A DNA stretch of 64,000 nt from CAYRSS01 sp964426945 (lineage in GTDB: Bacteria > Planctomycetota > Phycisphaerae > UBA1845): positions 1-64,000 of the forward strand of contig CAYRSS010000015.1 in assembly GCA_964426945.1 (NCBI GenBank). The letters run 5' to 3'. Below, in pieces: positions 8,154 to 16,541 of this stretch. Numbering within the stretch: the first letter of the stretch is position 1; the number at the start of each line of letters is the position of its first letter. The notes below the pieces were generated by a model. The model worked only from the letters and a program-made list of their open reading frames with translations, had not been told where the DNA came from and ran no database searches. Both the position numbers and the translations under genes were made by a program.

Positions 8154-9296
8154 TCACCGATTCCGCCGCGCCCTCAGCAGGACCAGGAACACCGGCACCC
8201 CCACGACCGCCGTTACCACGCCGATGGGCAAGGTGATCGAGCCCAGTTCGCGCCCCGTCGCCCACCCCGCCAGCCGCATCGCGATCTGAGAGAGCCAGTC
8301 GCAGAGGATCAGAAACGCTCCGCCCAGAAGCGCCGACGCGGGCAGGACGAGTCGCGCGTCGGAGCCGAACAGCAGCGCGACGATGTGCGGCACCACCAGC
8401 CCCACAAAGCCGATCGGCCCGCAGTGCGCCACGACCGCGCCCGTCGCGAGCGTCGCCGCCAGCACGCACCCGGACTCAAGCCGCCGCAGGTTCACGCCGC
8501 GCGAGGCGGCGAGTTCCTCGCCGAGGCGATACTGATTCAGGGCTCGCCCGCTGCTGATCAGCACCACCCACGCCGGGAGCACCAACGGCAGCATCATGGC
8601 GGTCTTGAGGTTGGAGATCGTGTCGAGCGAGCCCATCATCCACTGCACCATCTGGAACGTCTCGCGTTCGTTCGAGAGGTACATCAGCACGACGTTCATC
8701 GCCGAGCAGAACAGGCCGATGGTCACGCCGGCGAGGAGAAGTTCGTTCGATGTGAGCCGGCGCGAACCCCGGGCGACGGCGAGCACCACCGCCACCACCC
8801 CGACGCCGCCGGCGAAGGCGGCCAGCGCAAGCGTCGAGACCACACCGAGCAGCACCGTCTGCAGCCCGAGCCGCATCGCGAGAAACGCCCCGAGCGATCC
8901 GCCGCTCACCACGCCGAGCGTGTACGGGGTGGCCAACGGGTTGCGAAAGAGAATCTGAAACGCGGCGCCGCAGAGGGCCAGCGTCATGCCCACCACCATC
9001 GCCAGCAGCGACCGTGGCAGGCGCAGTTCGAACCCGACCAGGGCGGCGGTACGGCGGTACTCGTCGGCGTCTGCCTGGGTGAGCCGGCCGTCACCGTCCA
9101 CGTCCGCTTCGGCGACGGGGAGGTGAGCCAGGTGAGCGGGGGTGACAGGCAATCCGATCGTGGAACGCCACACGTCGCGCCAGCGATAGGTCCGGGCGTC
9201 GCTCCCGATGCCCGGGCTGACGATCAGCAGCGCGCCCAGCCCGGCGAGGCAGGCGACGATCCTCAGCCAGTATCCGCGCGCGGCCAGGGGCTTCAT
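8154..9296 (-). CDS. FecCD/BtuC-family ABC transporter permease with EF-hand-like insert
   Basis: The 380-residue membrane protein belongs to the FecCD family, which imports siderophore-iron, heme or cobalamin with an ATPase and a binding protein. Family motifs are LRLPRSLLAMVVG, GAAFQILFRNPLATP, and near the C-terminus GPIGFVGLVVPHI and GSITLPIGVVTAVVG, spread over about nine membrane segments. The loop after the first segment is about 65 residues, roughly 40 longer than in BtuC. It contains a calcium-loop sequence, DVDGDGRLTQAD (residues 65-76), facing the periplasm. It is the last gene of the lepB-lptB-M50 operon (45-bp gap). No ATPase or binding protein for it is in the window; the LptB-like ATPase upstream is not its usual partner. 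Confidence 0.88.
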   Translation of the reverse strand: MKPLAARGYWLRIVACLAGLGALLIVSPGIGSDARTYRWRDVWRSTIGLPVTPAHLAHLPVAEADVDGDGRLTQADADEYRRTAALVGFELRLPRSLLAMVVGMTLALCGAAFQILFRNPLATPYTLGVVSGGSLGAFLAMRLGLQTVLLGVVSTLALAAFAGGVGVVAVVLAVARGSRRLTSNELLLAGVTIGLFCSAMNVVLMYLSNERETFQMVQWMMGSLDTISNLKTAMMLPLVLPAWVVLISSGRALNQYRLGEELAASRGVNLRRLESGCVLAATLATGAVVAHCGPIGFVGLVVPHIVALLFGSDARLVLPASALLGGAFLILCDWLSQIAMRLAGWATGRELGSITLPIGVVTAVVGVPVFLVLLRARRNR

Positions 9297-9341
9297 CGCG
9301 ACTCGCGCTCACGACCGGCGCTACGCTCCGCAAGACCGACG

Positions 9342-10772
9342 TCAGTACGCACCGGTGGCCAGCTCCAGCAACAGGTTTGAGGGAGCGATGACGAAGAGCC
9401 CGACCGGATAGAACAGGTATCGGAACACATCCGAGTAGATCAGGATGATGAAGATCAGGAAGCTGTAGGGCCGGATTCGCATGTAGAATTGACCGACCGT
9501 TCGCGGGAACCACGCCGCCAGCACCCACGAGCCGTCGAGCGGCGGCAGAGGGATCATGTTGAACGCGGCCAGCACGACATTCGTGAGGAAGGAAATCTGC
9601 AGGATGGTGAAGATCGACGGCAGCACGCCCGCCCACGCGTTCTCCATGTCTCCGCTGAGGAAGCCGAAGAAGCTCACGCTCGTGCCGGGCAGGAGCAGGC
9701 TGGCCGCCGTGCCGATGGCGAGCATGAGGGCCAGCGACGCCGCGGCGATCAAAAGGTTTGAGCCGGGTCCGGCGATCGACACCAGCACGCTCGCGCGCCG
9801 GGGGTTGGGCACATAGTCAAGCCGGACCGGAACAGGGCGAGCCCAGCCGAAGATCGGAGCCCCGACGACCGCCATGATTGCCGGTAGCAGGACCGTACCG
9901 ATCGGGTCGATGTGCATGATCGGATTCAGCGTGACGCGCCCCAGCCGTCTGGCGAAGTCATCCCCCAGCCACCAAGCCGTCACCGCGTGCGCCGCCTCGT
10001 GCACAGACAGCGCGAAGAAGATCACGACCAGCGCGGCCACGACGTACGCCCAGTTGATGTCGCGCTTAAAAATCGACTGGCCGAGCAGCGTCATCGGCGA
10101 GACCGACGCGGCGGCATTCGGGTTGCGCTCTGGCGTGCTGTCAGCCAGTCGATCCGCCGAAACGCCGCGACCGCGGGCCTCCAGCACCTCGGTCAGCGAC
10201 AGGTCCGCCCGCGAAAGGTGATGCAGCGTCCCCAGCGTCGCCAGCGCGGACGTCGCCAGACCAAATACGAGGAAGCCGACCGCCACGCGACACAGGGCTC
10301 GCGAGTGGCGGTAGACCGCCGCTGCCCGAACCCGCCGCCGGTGAAGGATCAGCAGCACCACGGTAGCGATCGCCGGGGCGATTCCGATGACCGGCAGGAA
10401 CACCAGTGACGAACAGATCAGCGCCCAGACCGCGAGGCGAGACACCCGCGGCCAAAGCAGGGCGGGCGCGGTGGGTTCGGGATCGCCCAGGCGGTCATCC
10501 TCGACGTGCAGCTCGGGGGCGACGTTCACGCTCAGGTGGCGAATCAGCGGTTCGGCCGTCGCCGCCGGCACCAGGAAGCTGGCCCCGCCTTCGAAGCTGT
10601 CAAAGCGGATGACGACGCTCTCGCCGTGGCGCGAGATGAAAATGTCCTGCCCCCACCGGGGGCGGGCGAACTCAAGCGCCGCGTCGTTCGCGCCGCGCAG
10701 CACCACGCTGTCGGGCGCGAGCTCGATGCGCCAGGGTTGGCCGAAGCCGTCAATCCAGTCGAGGTGAGGCAA
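9342..10772 (-). CDS. site-2 protease (M50 family) membrane metalloprotease with N-terminal soluble domain
   Basis: This 476-residue protein is an intramembrane zinc protease of the S2P/YwhC branch. The metal-binding HEAAH motif is at residues 258-262, and the second conserved element, NMIPLPPLDGSW, lies in the C-terminal third. Several hydrophobic segments flank them. The first 110 residues form a soluble beta-rich region (FGQPWRIELAPDSVVLRG) not usual for short M50 proteins, followed by two membrane segments before the protease core. The start is a TTG preceded by GGGAG nine bases upstream; no better start is seen. It lies 41 bp after lptB and 45 bp before the FecCD gene. The substrate is unknown; S2P enzymes usually release regulators or clear signal-peptide remnants, which would fit a neighbour encoding signal peptidase. 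Confidence 0.87.
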   Translation of the reverse strand: MPHLDWIDGFGQPWRIELAPDSVVLRGANDAALEFARPRWGQDIFISRHGESVVIRFDSFEGGASFLVPAATAEPLIRHLSVNVAPELHVEDDRLGDPEPTAPALLWPRVSRLAVWALICSSLVFLPVIGIAPAIATVVLLILHRRRVRAAAVYRHSRALCRVAVGFLVFGLATSALATLGTLHHLSRADLSLTEVLEARGRGVSADRLADSTPERNPNAAASVSPMTLLGQSIFKRDINWAYVVAALVVIFFALSVHEAAHAVTAWWLGDDFARRLGRVTLNPIMHIDPIGTVLLPAIMAVVGAPIFGWARPVPVRLDYVPNPRRASVLVSIAGPGSNLLIAAASLALMLAIGTAASLLLPGTSVSFFGFLSGDMENAWAGVLPSIFTILQISFLTNVVLAAFNMIPLPPLDGSWVLAAWFPRTVGQFYMRIRPYSFLIFIILIYSDVFRYLFYPVGLFVIAPSNLLLELATGAY

Positions 10773-10813
10773 AGATCGTGCTCCCGGGGCGATGGCGAGG
10801 CCGAGCGGCCGGC

Positions 10814-11569
10814 CTATTGGTCGAATTCGTCTTCGCGGAAGCTGCTGCCGAGGTAGGTCTTGCGCACCAGCGGGTCGCGCACGAGCTCCCGGGGTTCGCC
10901 CTCGGCCAGCATCTGCCCGTCGTGCACGATGTAGCTTCGATCGGTGACGCGCAGCGTCTCGCGCACGTTGTGGTCTGTGAGCAGTACGGCGATGCCGCTG
11001 TCGTGCTTGAGCCGGAGGATCTCGCGCTGGAGGTCTTCCACCGCCTTTGGGTCCACCCCGCTGAAGGGCTCGTCGAGCAGGATCAGCGTCGGCCGCGTGA
11101 TCAGTGCCCGGGCGATCTCCAGCTTGCGACGCTCGCCGCCCGAGAGCGTGCGGGCGAGCTGCCGCGCCTGCGTCGTGAGCCCGAACTGGTCAAGCAGCCG
11201 GTCGGCCTCCGCGTGGCGCTGCCGTCGGCCGTACTCGCGCACGGTTTCGAGGATGGCCAGCAGGTTGTCGCGCACGGACAGCCGCTGGAACACGCTCGGT
11301 TCCTGCGAGAGATAGCCCATCCCCCGCTGGGCGCGTTTGTACATCGCCAAGCCGGTCACATCCTCGCCGTGGAAGGTCACCGTGCCGCCGTCGGGCGTGA
11401 TCATGCCGACGGTCATGCGGAAGGTCGTCGTCTTGCCCGCGCCGTTGCGGCCGAGCAGCCCGACCGTCTCTCCCGCGCCCACGTGGAAGGAAAGGCCGTT
11501 GACGACGGTACGGCCGCTGTAGCGTTTCAGCAGCCCGCGGGCTTCCAGCAATGGACCACCTGCGATCAT
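10814..11569 (-). CDS. lptB: LPS export ABC transporter ATP-binding protein LptB
   Basis: The 251-residue ATPase powers LPS extraction from the inner membrane with LptFG and LptC. Walker A is GLLGRNGAGKTTT, the signature is LSGGERRKLEIARAL, Walker B is LILLDEPFSGVDP and the H-loop is LLTDHNVRE. LptB-typical sequences are GYLSQEPSVFQRLSV and the tail YLGSSFREDEF. ATG 11569 is chosen because GGGGAG lies a few bases upstream; a GTG 12 bases earlier lacks a ribosome site. LptF, LptG, LptA and LptC are not in the window. It sits between lepB (31-bp gap) and the M50 protease (41-bp gap), giving an envelope-biogenesis operon. Confidence 0.92.
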   Translation of the reverse strand: MIAGGPLLEARGLLKRYSGRTVVNGLSFHVGAGETVGLLGRNGAGKTTTFRMTVGMITPDGGTVTFHGEDVTGLAMYKRAQRGMGYLSQEPSVFQRLSVRDNLLAILETVREYGRRQRHAEADRLLDQFGLTTQARQLARTLSGGERRKLEIARALITRPTLILLDEPFSGVDPKAVEDLQREILRLKHDSGIAVLLTDHNVRETLRVTDRSYIVHDGQMLAEGEPRELVRDPLVRKTYLGSSFREDEFDQ

Positions 11570-11600
11570 TCCTCTCCCCACGCGGCGCGAGGCGCGCCGG

Positions 11601-13385
11601 CTACCGAATCCATCTCATGCGCCCGACGTTGGGGATGACCCCGAAGTCTCGCAGCGCCGGAATCCAGCTGATGCGCACGCCGCTCGGCCAGTACACGAAG
11701 AACGCCTTGCCGATGAGCTGATCCTCCGGCACCGTGCCCAACTGGAAGTCCGGCCGGTTGCGGAGGTGAGGGCCCACCACATCCCACAGGCGCGAGTCCT
11801 TGCTCGCGCCGCTGTTGTCGCCCAGCATGTAATACTCGCCGTCGCGAAGCAGCATCGGCTGTTCGACGGTGCCCCAGGCGCGCCCCTCGTTCCAGCCGAG
11901 GTTCAGATCAGCCTTGAAATAGTAGTCGTCTCGCTCGATGACCAGGTGGGTCAGGTCGAACCCGCCGCCCGACGCATAGATCCGCGGCGGCACCGCGCCG
12001 CCCTGAGGCGGCGCGATGCGGCGGATGATGTCGGTGAGGCGCTCGTTGCTCATGAGCAGCGCCGGGTCCGGTCCATAATAGCCGGGCTCGCCCACGGTGG
12101 GTGATGTGGCCAGGCGGAAGTTCTCACCCACCTGCAGCACAAGGCGATAGTCGACGTGCTCGAAGCTCACGGCCACGGGGTGCCCCGGGCGCAGCGGCTC
12201 GACCTGCCCGGTGACCATCGGCGAGGCGTCTTCGCCCGGGGGCTCTGCCGATTCGACGATCGCCGCGCGGCCGTCGGCTTCGACGATGCCCCAGAAGACG
12301 CGGTCGAGCTTCTGCAGGCGGACCATGACCCGGCCACTCTCGCCGGTGGGCTCGACGACGAAGCGGACGCGCAGGTCAGTCGCTGGAATGATGTGCCGCG
12401 GGTTGTCCGCGCCCGCGGAGATGTTGTACGCGCAGGTCGCCAGAATCGGCTTGCCCGCCAGTTCGATGGCGTCGCCCTCGCGGCCGCGGTCCACGAACTT
12501 CACCCGTCTTCCGGCGGCATCCCAGCCCGAATCGGCCCCCAGCACCGGGTTCCAGGACGGGCGACGGGGGCGGCCGCCTTCGTGGGCCGCGCCGGGCGGG
12601 TAGTCGTGGTTGTACACGGGCTGCCACAGGGCCGACTGGGCCATCTCCGTCTTGTGAGAGATGCGCAGCTTCGCGGCGAGCTCGTCCATCGTCGCGGCGG
12701 TCACGTGGGGCAGCACCGCCTTGACCCGGCCGAGCCCGATCTGCGACTTGAGCCGGGTCATCTCTTCCAGCTCCTGGCGTGCCGGCTCGGACAGTTCGCT
12801 CGTCGGCAGCGTGTACACGTCGCCGTCGAGAATCATCAGCACCTCGCCGGGCAGCCCCACAAGGCGCTTGATGAAGTTGGTCACGCCGTCCGCCGGGTCC
12901 TTGAAGACGATCACGTCCCACCGGTCGGGTCCGAGGGGGCCGCCGATGTCGAACGGCCACTTGAGGACGAGGATCCGGTCGCCCGACTCGGGCCACTGCC
13001 GGGAGTGGCCGTAGTCCACCGCCGGCAGGTCGGCGATGAGAAAGTCGCAGTTGGGGCAGCGCGCCGCGTCCTGCGAGCGAACCCCGCTGAGGCTTGCCTC
13101 ACGGTTCCGCTTCTGCTCGCTGAGCTCCCACAGGCCGTAGGCGAATTCCGTACCGCAGTCGGGGCACATGAGGGTCGCGTGGGCGCCGTAGAGCGTGGGC
13201 GCCATCGAGCCGGTGGGGATGATGAAGGCCTCGACGATGAACGCGCGGAAGACGAACGCCAGGATCAGCGCGACGACGACGGAGTCGATGGTGTCACGCG
13301 GCCCTTCGCGCGAGGCGACCTCCCAGCGGGGTTCGTCGCTGGCGGGCATGTCCCGCGGGGCGGGCATCGTCATGACGTCGGTCAT
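11601..13385 (-). CDS. lepB: signal peptidase I with zinc-ribbon and large insertion
   Basis: Signal peptidase I cleaves signal peptides of exported proteins at the outer face of the membrane. After a membrane segment (residues about 34-50) comes the catalytic-Ser motif PTGSMAPTL (Ser60). The general base Lys is in FIKRLVGLPGE (about residue 150), and the late family box is MLGDNSGASKDSRLW (about 520). Length is 594 residues, about twice the usual 250-320. Immediately after the Ser motif lies a CPDC...CPNC four-Cys zinc-ribbon-like segment (about residues 74-112), and between the Lys and GDNS boxes there is an extra region of about 350 residues. The ATG at 13385 avoids a long non-conserved upstream extension. 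It is the first gene of the minus-strand operon. Confidence 0.92.
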   Translation of the reverse strand: MTDVMTMPAPRDMPASDEPRWEVASREGPRDTIDSVVVALILAFVFRAFIVEAFIIPTGSMAPTLYGAHATLMCPDCGTEFAYGLWELSEQKRNREASLSGVRSQDAARCPNCDFLIADLPAVDYGHSRQWPESGDRILVLKWPFDIGGPLGPDRWDVIVFKDPADGVTNFIKRLVGLPGEVLMILDGDVYTLPTSELSEPARQELEEMTRLKSQIGLGRVKAVLPHVTAATMDELAAKLRISHKTEMAQSALWQPVYNHDYPPGAAHEGGRPRRPSWNPVLGADSGWDAAGRRVKFVDRGREGDAIELAGKPILATCAYNISAGADNPRHIIPATDLRVRFVVEPTGESGRVMVRLQKLDRVFWGIVEADGRAAIVESAEPPGEDASPMVTGQVEPLRPGHPVAVSFEHVDYRLVLQVGENFRLATSPTVGEPGYYGPDPALLMSNERLTDIIRRIAPPQGGAVPPRIYASGGGFDLTHLVIERDDYYFKADLNLGWNEGRAWGTVEQPMLLRDGEYYMLGDNSGASKDSRLWDVVGPHLRNRPDFQLGTVPEDQLIGKAFFVYWPSGVRISWIPALRDFGVIPNVGRMRWIR

Positions 13386-13614
13386 CTCGGCAGGTCTCGC
13401 TGTGCCATGTGGAAACAGCCCCGGGTCAGCAAGGGCGTGCCGATTGTCCGGAGCATGGCCCGGATTGTCCACCCGCGCGGTCGGCTGGCCGCGAGGCACG
13501 CAGCGCGGCCGGTTTGACCCCCCTCCGGCGTGTCCGTACGATCCCGCGGCCGGTCGCCGCGAGCGATCGAAAGACCCGTGTCACGCCCCCGCTGAAGGCC
13601 GTTTCTGCTGCACC
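13386..13614. other. divergent spacer between lepB and the hydrolase gene
   Basis: These 229 bases separate two divergent genes and should hold both promoters. No hexamer pair close to consensus stands out on either strand. Confidence 0.3.
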
Positions 13615-14478
13615 ATGGCTGACCCGCTCTACCCATTCCAGACCAGCACGATCGACGTCGGCGGGGCGACGATGAGCTACGCGGACGAGGGCCACGGCCG
13701 GCCGGTGCTCATGCTCCACGGCAACCCCACATGGTCGTTTTACTACCGTGAACTGATCCGCGCGCTTCGAACCGATCATCGCGTGATTGTGCCTGACCAT
13801 GTCGGCTGCGGCCGCTCGGGGCGTCCGACCGACTACCCCTACACGCTGGGTCGACGGATCGACGATGTGCGCTGCCTGGTCGAGCGGCTGGACCTGCGCG
13901 ACGTAACGCTCGTCGTGCATGACTGGGGCGGGGCGATCGGGATGGGATGGGCCACGCGGCAGGCCGACCGCGTACGGGACATCGTCGTGTTCAACTCGGC
14001 GGCGTTCTCATTTCGCCGCACGCCGGCGCGCATCGCGGTCTGCGGCTGGCCGCTCGTCGGTCCGGTGCTCGTGCAGGGATTCAACGCGTTCCTGCGGGCA
14101 TCGTTCGTGATGGCGGTGGGGAAGGGGCGGCGGCTGTCGCCGGAGGTGCGGGCGGGCTACCTGGCTCCCTATGGCAGTTGGCGCGATCGCCGCGCGATCC
14201 TGGAGTTCGTTCGCGACATCCCCCGTTCACCGCGCGTGGCCAGCCATCCGGTGCTGCGAGACACCGAGTCGGGGTTCGGGCAGCTGAAGGATCGGCGGAT
14301 GCTTATCTGCTGGGGGGAGCAGGACTGGTGCTTCGACGCCCGCGCGTTGGCAGGCTGGACGGCGCGGTTCCCGCACGCCGAGGTCCACCGCTTCGCCGAC
14401 GCGGGCCACTACGTCGTCGAAGACGCGATCGATCGAATCGTCCCGCTCGTCCGCCGCTTTCTTGCCGCGCGCCCGTAA
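13615..14478 (+). CDS. alpha/beta hydrolase of the haloalkane dehalogenase / OleB type
   Basis: The 287-residue protein has the oxyanion motif LMLHGNPTWSFYYR and the nucleophile elbow VHDWGGAIG with Asp103 as nucleophile, not Ser. The catalytic His is in DAGHYVVEDA. Asp at the elbow with the adjoining Trp marks the haloalkane dehalogenase-like clade. The motifs PDHVGCGRSG, LGRRIDDV and FVRDIP are closer, from memory, to OleB beta-lactone decarboxylases of long-chain olefin biosynthesis than to true dehalogenases. No OleA, OleC or OleD gene is near, so the pathway is unproven. It reads divergently from lepB and converges on the peroxidase gene. Confidence 0.82.
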   Translation: MADPLYPFQTSTIDVGGATMSYADEGHGRPVLMLHGNPTWSFYYRELIRALRTDHRVIVPDHVGCGRSGRPTDYPYTLGRRIDDVRCLVERLDLRDVTLVVHDWGGAIGMGWATRQADRVRDIVVFNSAAFSFRRTPARIAVCGWPLVGPVLVQGFNAFLRASFVMAVGKGRRLSPEVRAGYLAPYGSWRDRRAILEFVRDIPRSPRVASHPVLRDTESGFGQLKDRRMLICWGEQDWCFDARALAGWTARFPHAEVHRFADAGHYVVEDAIDRIVPLVRRFLAARP

Positions 14479-14524
14479 CTTCTGGACGGGGCACTCCCGG
14501 CGCTGTACTTCCGCGTTTCGGCGT

Positions 14525-15964
14525 TTACCTCCCCGCCACCTCGTACATCCCCTGGAACGCCGCGGCGTCGGCGAGGTCGACGTCGGTGTCGTCGTCGAAA
14601 TCGAACAGATCGCGGCATTGCGCCGCCGTGGTCGGCGCCTGCGGGGATGGCGCCGTGCCCGGCCCGGCGAGGCAGTCCGCCAGCAGGGTCGCCTCGAGCA
14701 TCACTTCGCTGTGCAGCATGGGCCGGTCGAAGGGGAAGGTCTCGGCCGCCACGCGCGGATCGGTTAGCGCGTTGACGAGGAAATCAGTAAGCTGCGGCCG
14801 GACCTGCGGCGGAATCGCGATCTGCGCGATCAAGGGATCCTGGTTGTTGGGGAATTGCACCTGCCCGTTGATTTCAAGGTAGAAGTCGAGCACCTGGTTC
14901 ATGGTTTCGAGTCGGCCGTTGTGCATGAACGACGTCTTGAGGCCCGTGTTGCGCAGTGTCGGCACCTTGAATCGCCCGCGGTCGCCCGGGTTGCCGGTGA
15001 TGGCCTCACGGCCGTTATCCTCGATGATCGGACGCAGGCCGATATTGCGGAAGCCGTTGTTGGTGAACATGGGCGGCGTATGGCAGGCCGCGCACTGGCT
15101 GGTGCGGAAGAAGTTCCACCCCGCTACCTGGTTCTGCGTCATCGCTCCCGGCACGTTGGCCACGAACCGGTCCCACGGCGTCTGGTTGGGCACGAGCGTC
15201 CGCTCATACGTCGCGATGGCGAAGGCGATGCGCTCGGCGGTGATCGCCCCGTCTCCGAACGCGGCGGCGAACAGGTCGGGGTAGGAGGGTCCGCTGCTCA
15301 GCCCCGCAGCGAGGTCGGGCGGCAGATTCACCGCCAGCGCCAGCGGCCTCACCGCGGCGAGCTTCGCCGTCACCTCGGGCCAGTTGCGGTTCTCATGGGC
15401 CATCTCGACGTCGCTCACGATCGGTCCGACCGCCTGGCTCTCGAGTCCGCCGCCGTTCACGATGCTGACGTTGCCGGTCTCCGGATTGATAAAGGTCGAT
15501 CCGGCCCGCCCGTCCCAGAAGAGCAGGGGCGACCACTGGCTGCCGATCACCATCTGCGCCGAGCGCGGCGTCACCTGCGTCGACAGCCCGAAGAGCGGAT
15601 CGTTGATCGCCGTGCCCGATTCGTCGGCGCGGACAACCCCCGGCGAACCGAACACGTCGTCCGGCGTGCCGAAGTTGCCGTCGAGGCCCGGGTGGACTCC
15701 GAACCGCGGGTCGCTGCCCGCCTGCCCGTTGATGTGGCAGGTGCCGCAGGCGATCGTGTTGTCGCTCGAAAGCTGCTCGTCCCAGAACAGGATCTTGCCC
15801 AGCAGGCGCTTCGGCTCCGTGATCGGGTTCTCCGGCGGAACCGGAACCGGCGGCAGCGGCGGGGGTGGCGGTGGCGGACCCTGCGCGGCCGCGTCGCGGC
15901 CCGAGCAGGTCAGCAGGATCATCACAACCGGCAGCCCAAGCCTTCGCATGCCGCGCAGGGTCAT
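14525..15964 (-). CDS. di-heme cytochrome c peroxidase / MauG-like protein with dockerin-like C-terminus
   Basis: This secreted 479-residue protein has a signal peptide and then a Pro-rich linker. Two CxxCH heme sites are present: CGTCH in the first domain and CAACH in the second, the order seen in bacterial CCP/MauG enzymes, which reduce peroxide or oxidise protein residues in the periplasm. Other family features are LLGKILFWDEQLS, RSAQMVIGS, LLFWDGRA, VPTLRN and FMHNGR. The last 45 residues (CRDLFDFDDDTDVDLADAAA) are a half dockerin-like calcium module like those ending the secreted giants in this window. ATG 15964 is chosen because AAGGAG lies nine bases upstream; an in-frame TTG at 15973 touches that site. 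It follows the SMR gene by 127 bp on the same strand. Confidence 0.9.
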   Translation of the reverse strand: MTLRGMRRLGLPVVMILLTCSGRDAAAQGPPPPPPPLPPVPVPPENPITEPKRLLGKILFWDEQLSSDNTIACGTCHINGQAGSDPRFGVHPGLDGNFGTPDDVFGSPGVVRADESGTAINDPLFGLSTQVTPRSAQMVIGSQWSPLLFWDGRAGSTFINPETGNVSIVNGGGLESQAVGPIVSDVEMAHENRNWPEVTAKLAAVRPLALAVNLPPDLAAGLSSGPSYPDLFAAAFGDGAITAERIAFAIATYERTLVPNQTPWDRFVANVPGAMTQNQVAGWNFFRTSQCAACHTPPMFTNNGFRNIGLRPIIEDNGREAITGNPGDRGRFKVPTLRNTGLKTSFMHNGRLETMNQVLDFYLEINGQVQFPNNQDPLIAQIAIPPQVRPQLTDFLVNALTDPRVAAETFPFDRPMLHSEVMLEATLLADCLAGPGTAPSPQAPTTAAQCRDLFDFDDDTDVDLADAAAFQGMYEVAGR

Positions 15965-16091
15965 GGCTTTCAACTCCTTGGCGTGAGTTTCTCGTTGTCC
16001 GCCGCGGCCGAGGACGGCCGGGCCCTCGCAAGGCGGGGAGAACGCCTGTCACTCCGACTAACGCGTCGAGAGCTGGGATGTTGCCGGTCTG

Positions 16092-16472
16092 TTACGCATT
16101 TTCCGCCGGGGCGGGGTGCGGAGTATCACGCATTGGCGGGCCGGCCACGACATGCCCGCCGCCGGCGATCTGCAGCCCGACGATGCCGGCAATGATCAGG
16201 CCGAGGGAGATGACCTTCAGCAGCGTCAGCGGCTCGCGGTAGTAGAGGACCCCGGCGACAGCGATCAGCGCTGCGCCGGAGCCCGCCCAGATCGCGTACG
16301 CGGTGCCCAGGTGCATCGTGCGAGATGCCAGGGCGAGGAAGACAACGCTCAGAAGGTACATCACCACCGTGGCCACCGCCGGCCACGGACGGGTGAAGCC
16401 GTGGGAGAGCTTCATGGCGACGGCCCAGCCGACCTCGAAGACGATCGCAATGCAGAGCCAGAGCGTTTGCAT
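16092..16472 (-). CDS. gdx: small multidrug resistance family protein, guanidinium exporter type
   Basis: Four membrane helices in 126 residues identify an SMR transporter, which works as an antiparallel dimer exchanging cation for protons. The essential Glu is Glu13 in VFEVGWAVAMK. Trp16, Ser42, Tyr59 and Trp62 (GTAYAIW) all match the residues that define the guanidinium exporter (Gdx, formerly SugE) subtype, as opposed to EmrE. About 20 polar residues (PMRDTPHPAPAENA) extend past the fourth helix and are unusual. No guanidine riboswitch was recognised upstream. It lies 69 bp after the aldehyde dehydrogenase gene and may share its transcript. Confidence 0.82.
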   Translation of the reverse strand: MQTLWLCIAIVFEVGWAVAMKLSHGFTRPWPAVATVVMYLLSVVFLALASRTMHLGTAYAIWAGSGAALIAVAGVLYYREPLTLLKVISLGLIIAGIVGLQIAGGGHVVAGPPMRDTPHPAPAENA

Positions 16473-16541
16473 GCGATCGATCGTCTCGGGAGGCCGGCCG
16501 GGCCACTCGCAGGCCGGGAACAGGTGCGTCGCGTTGCGCGG

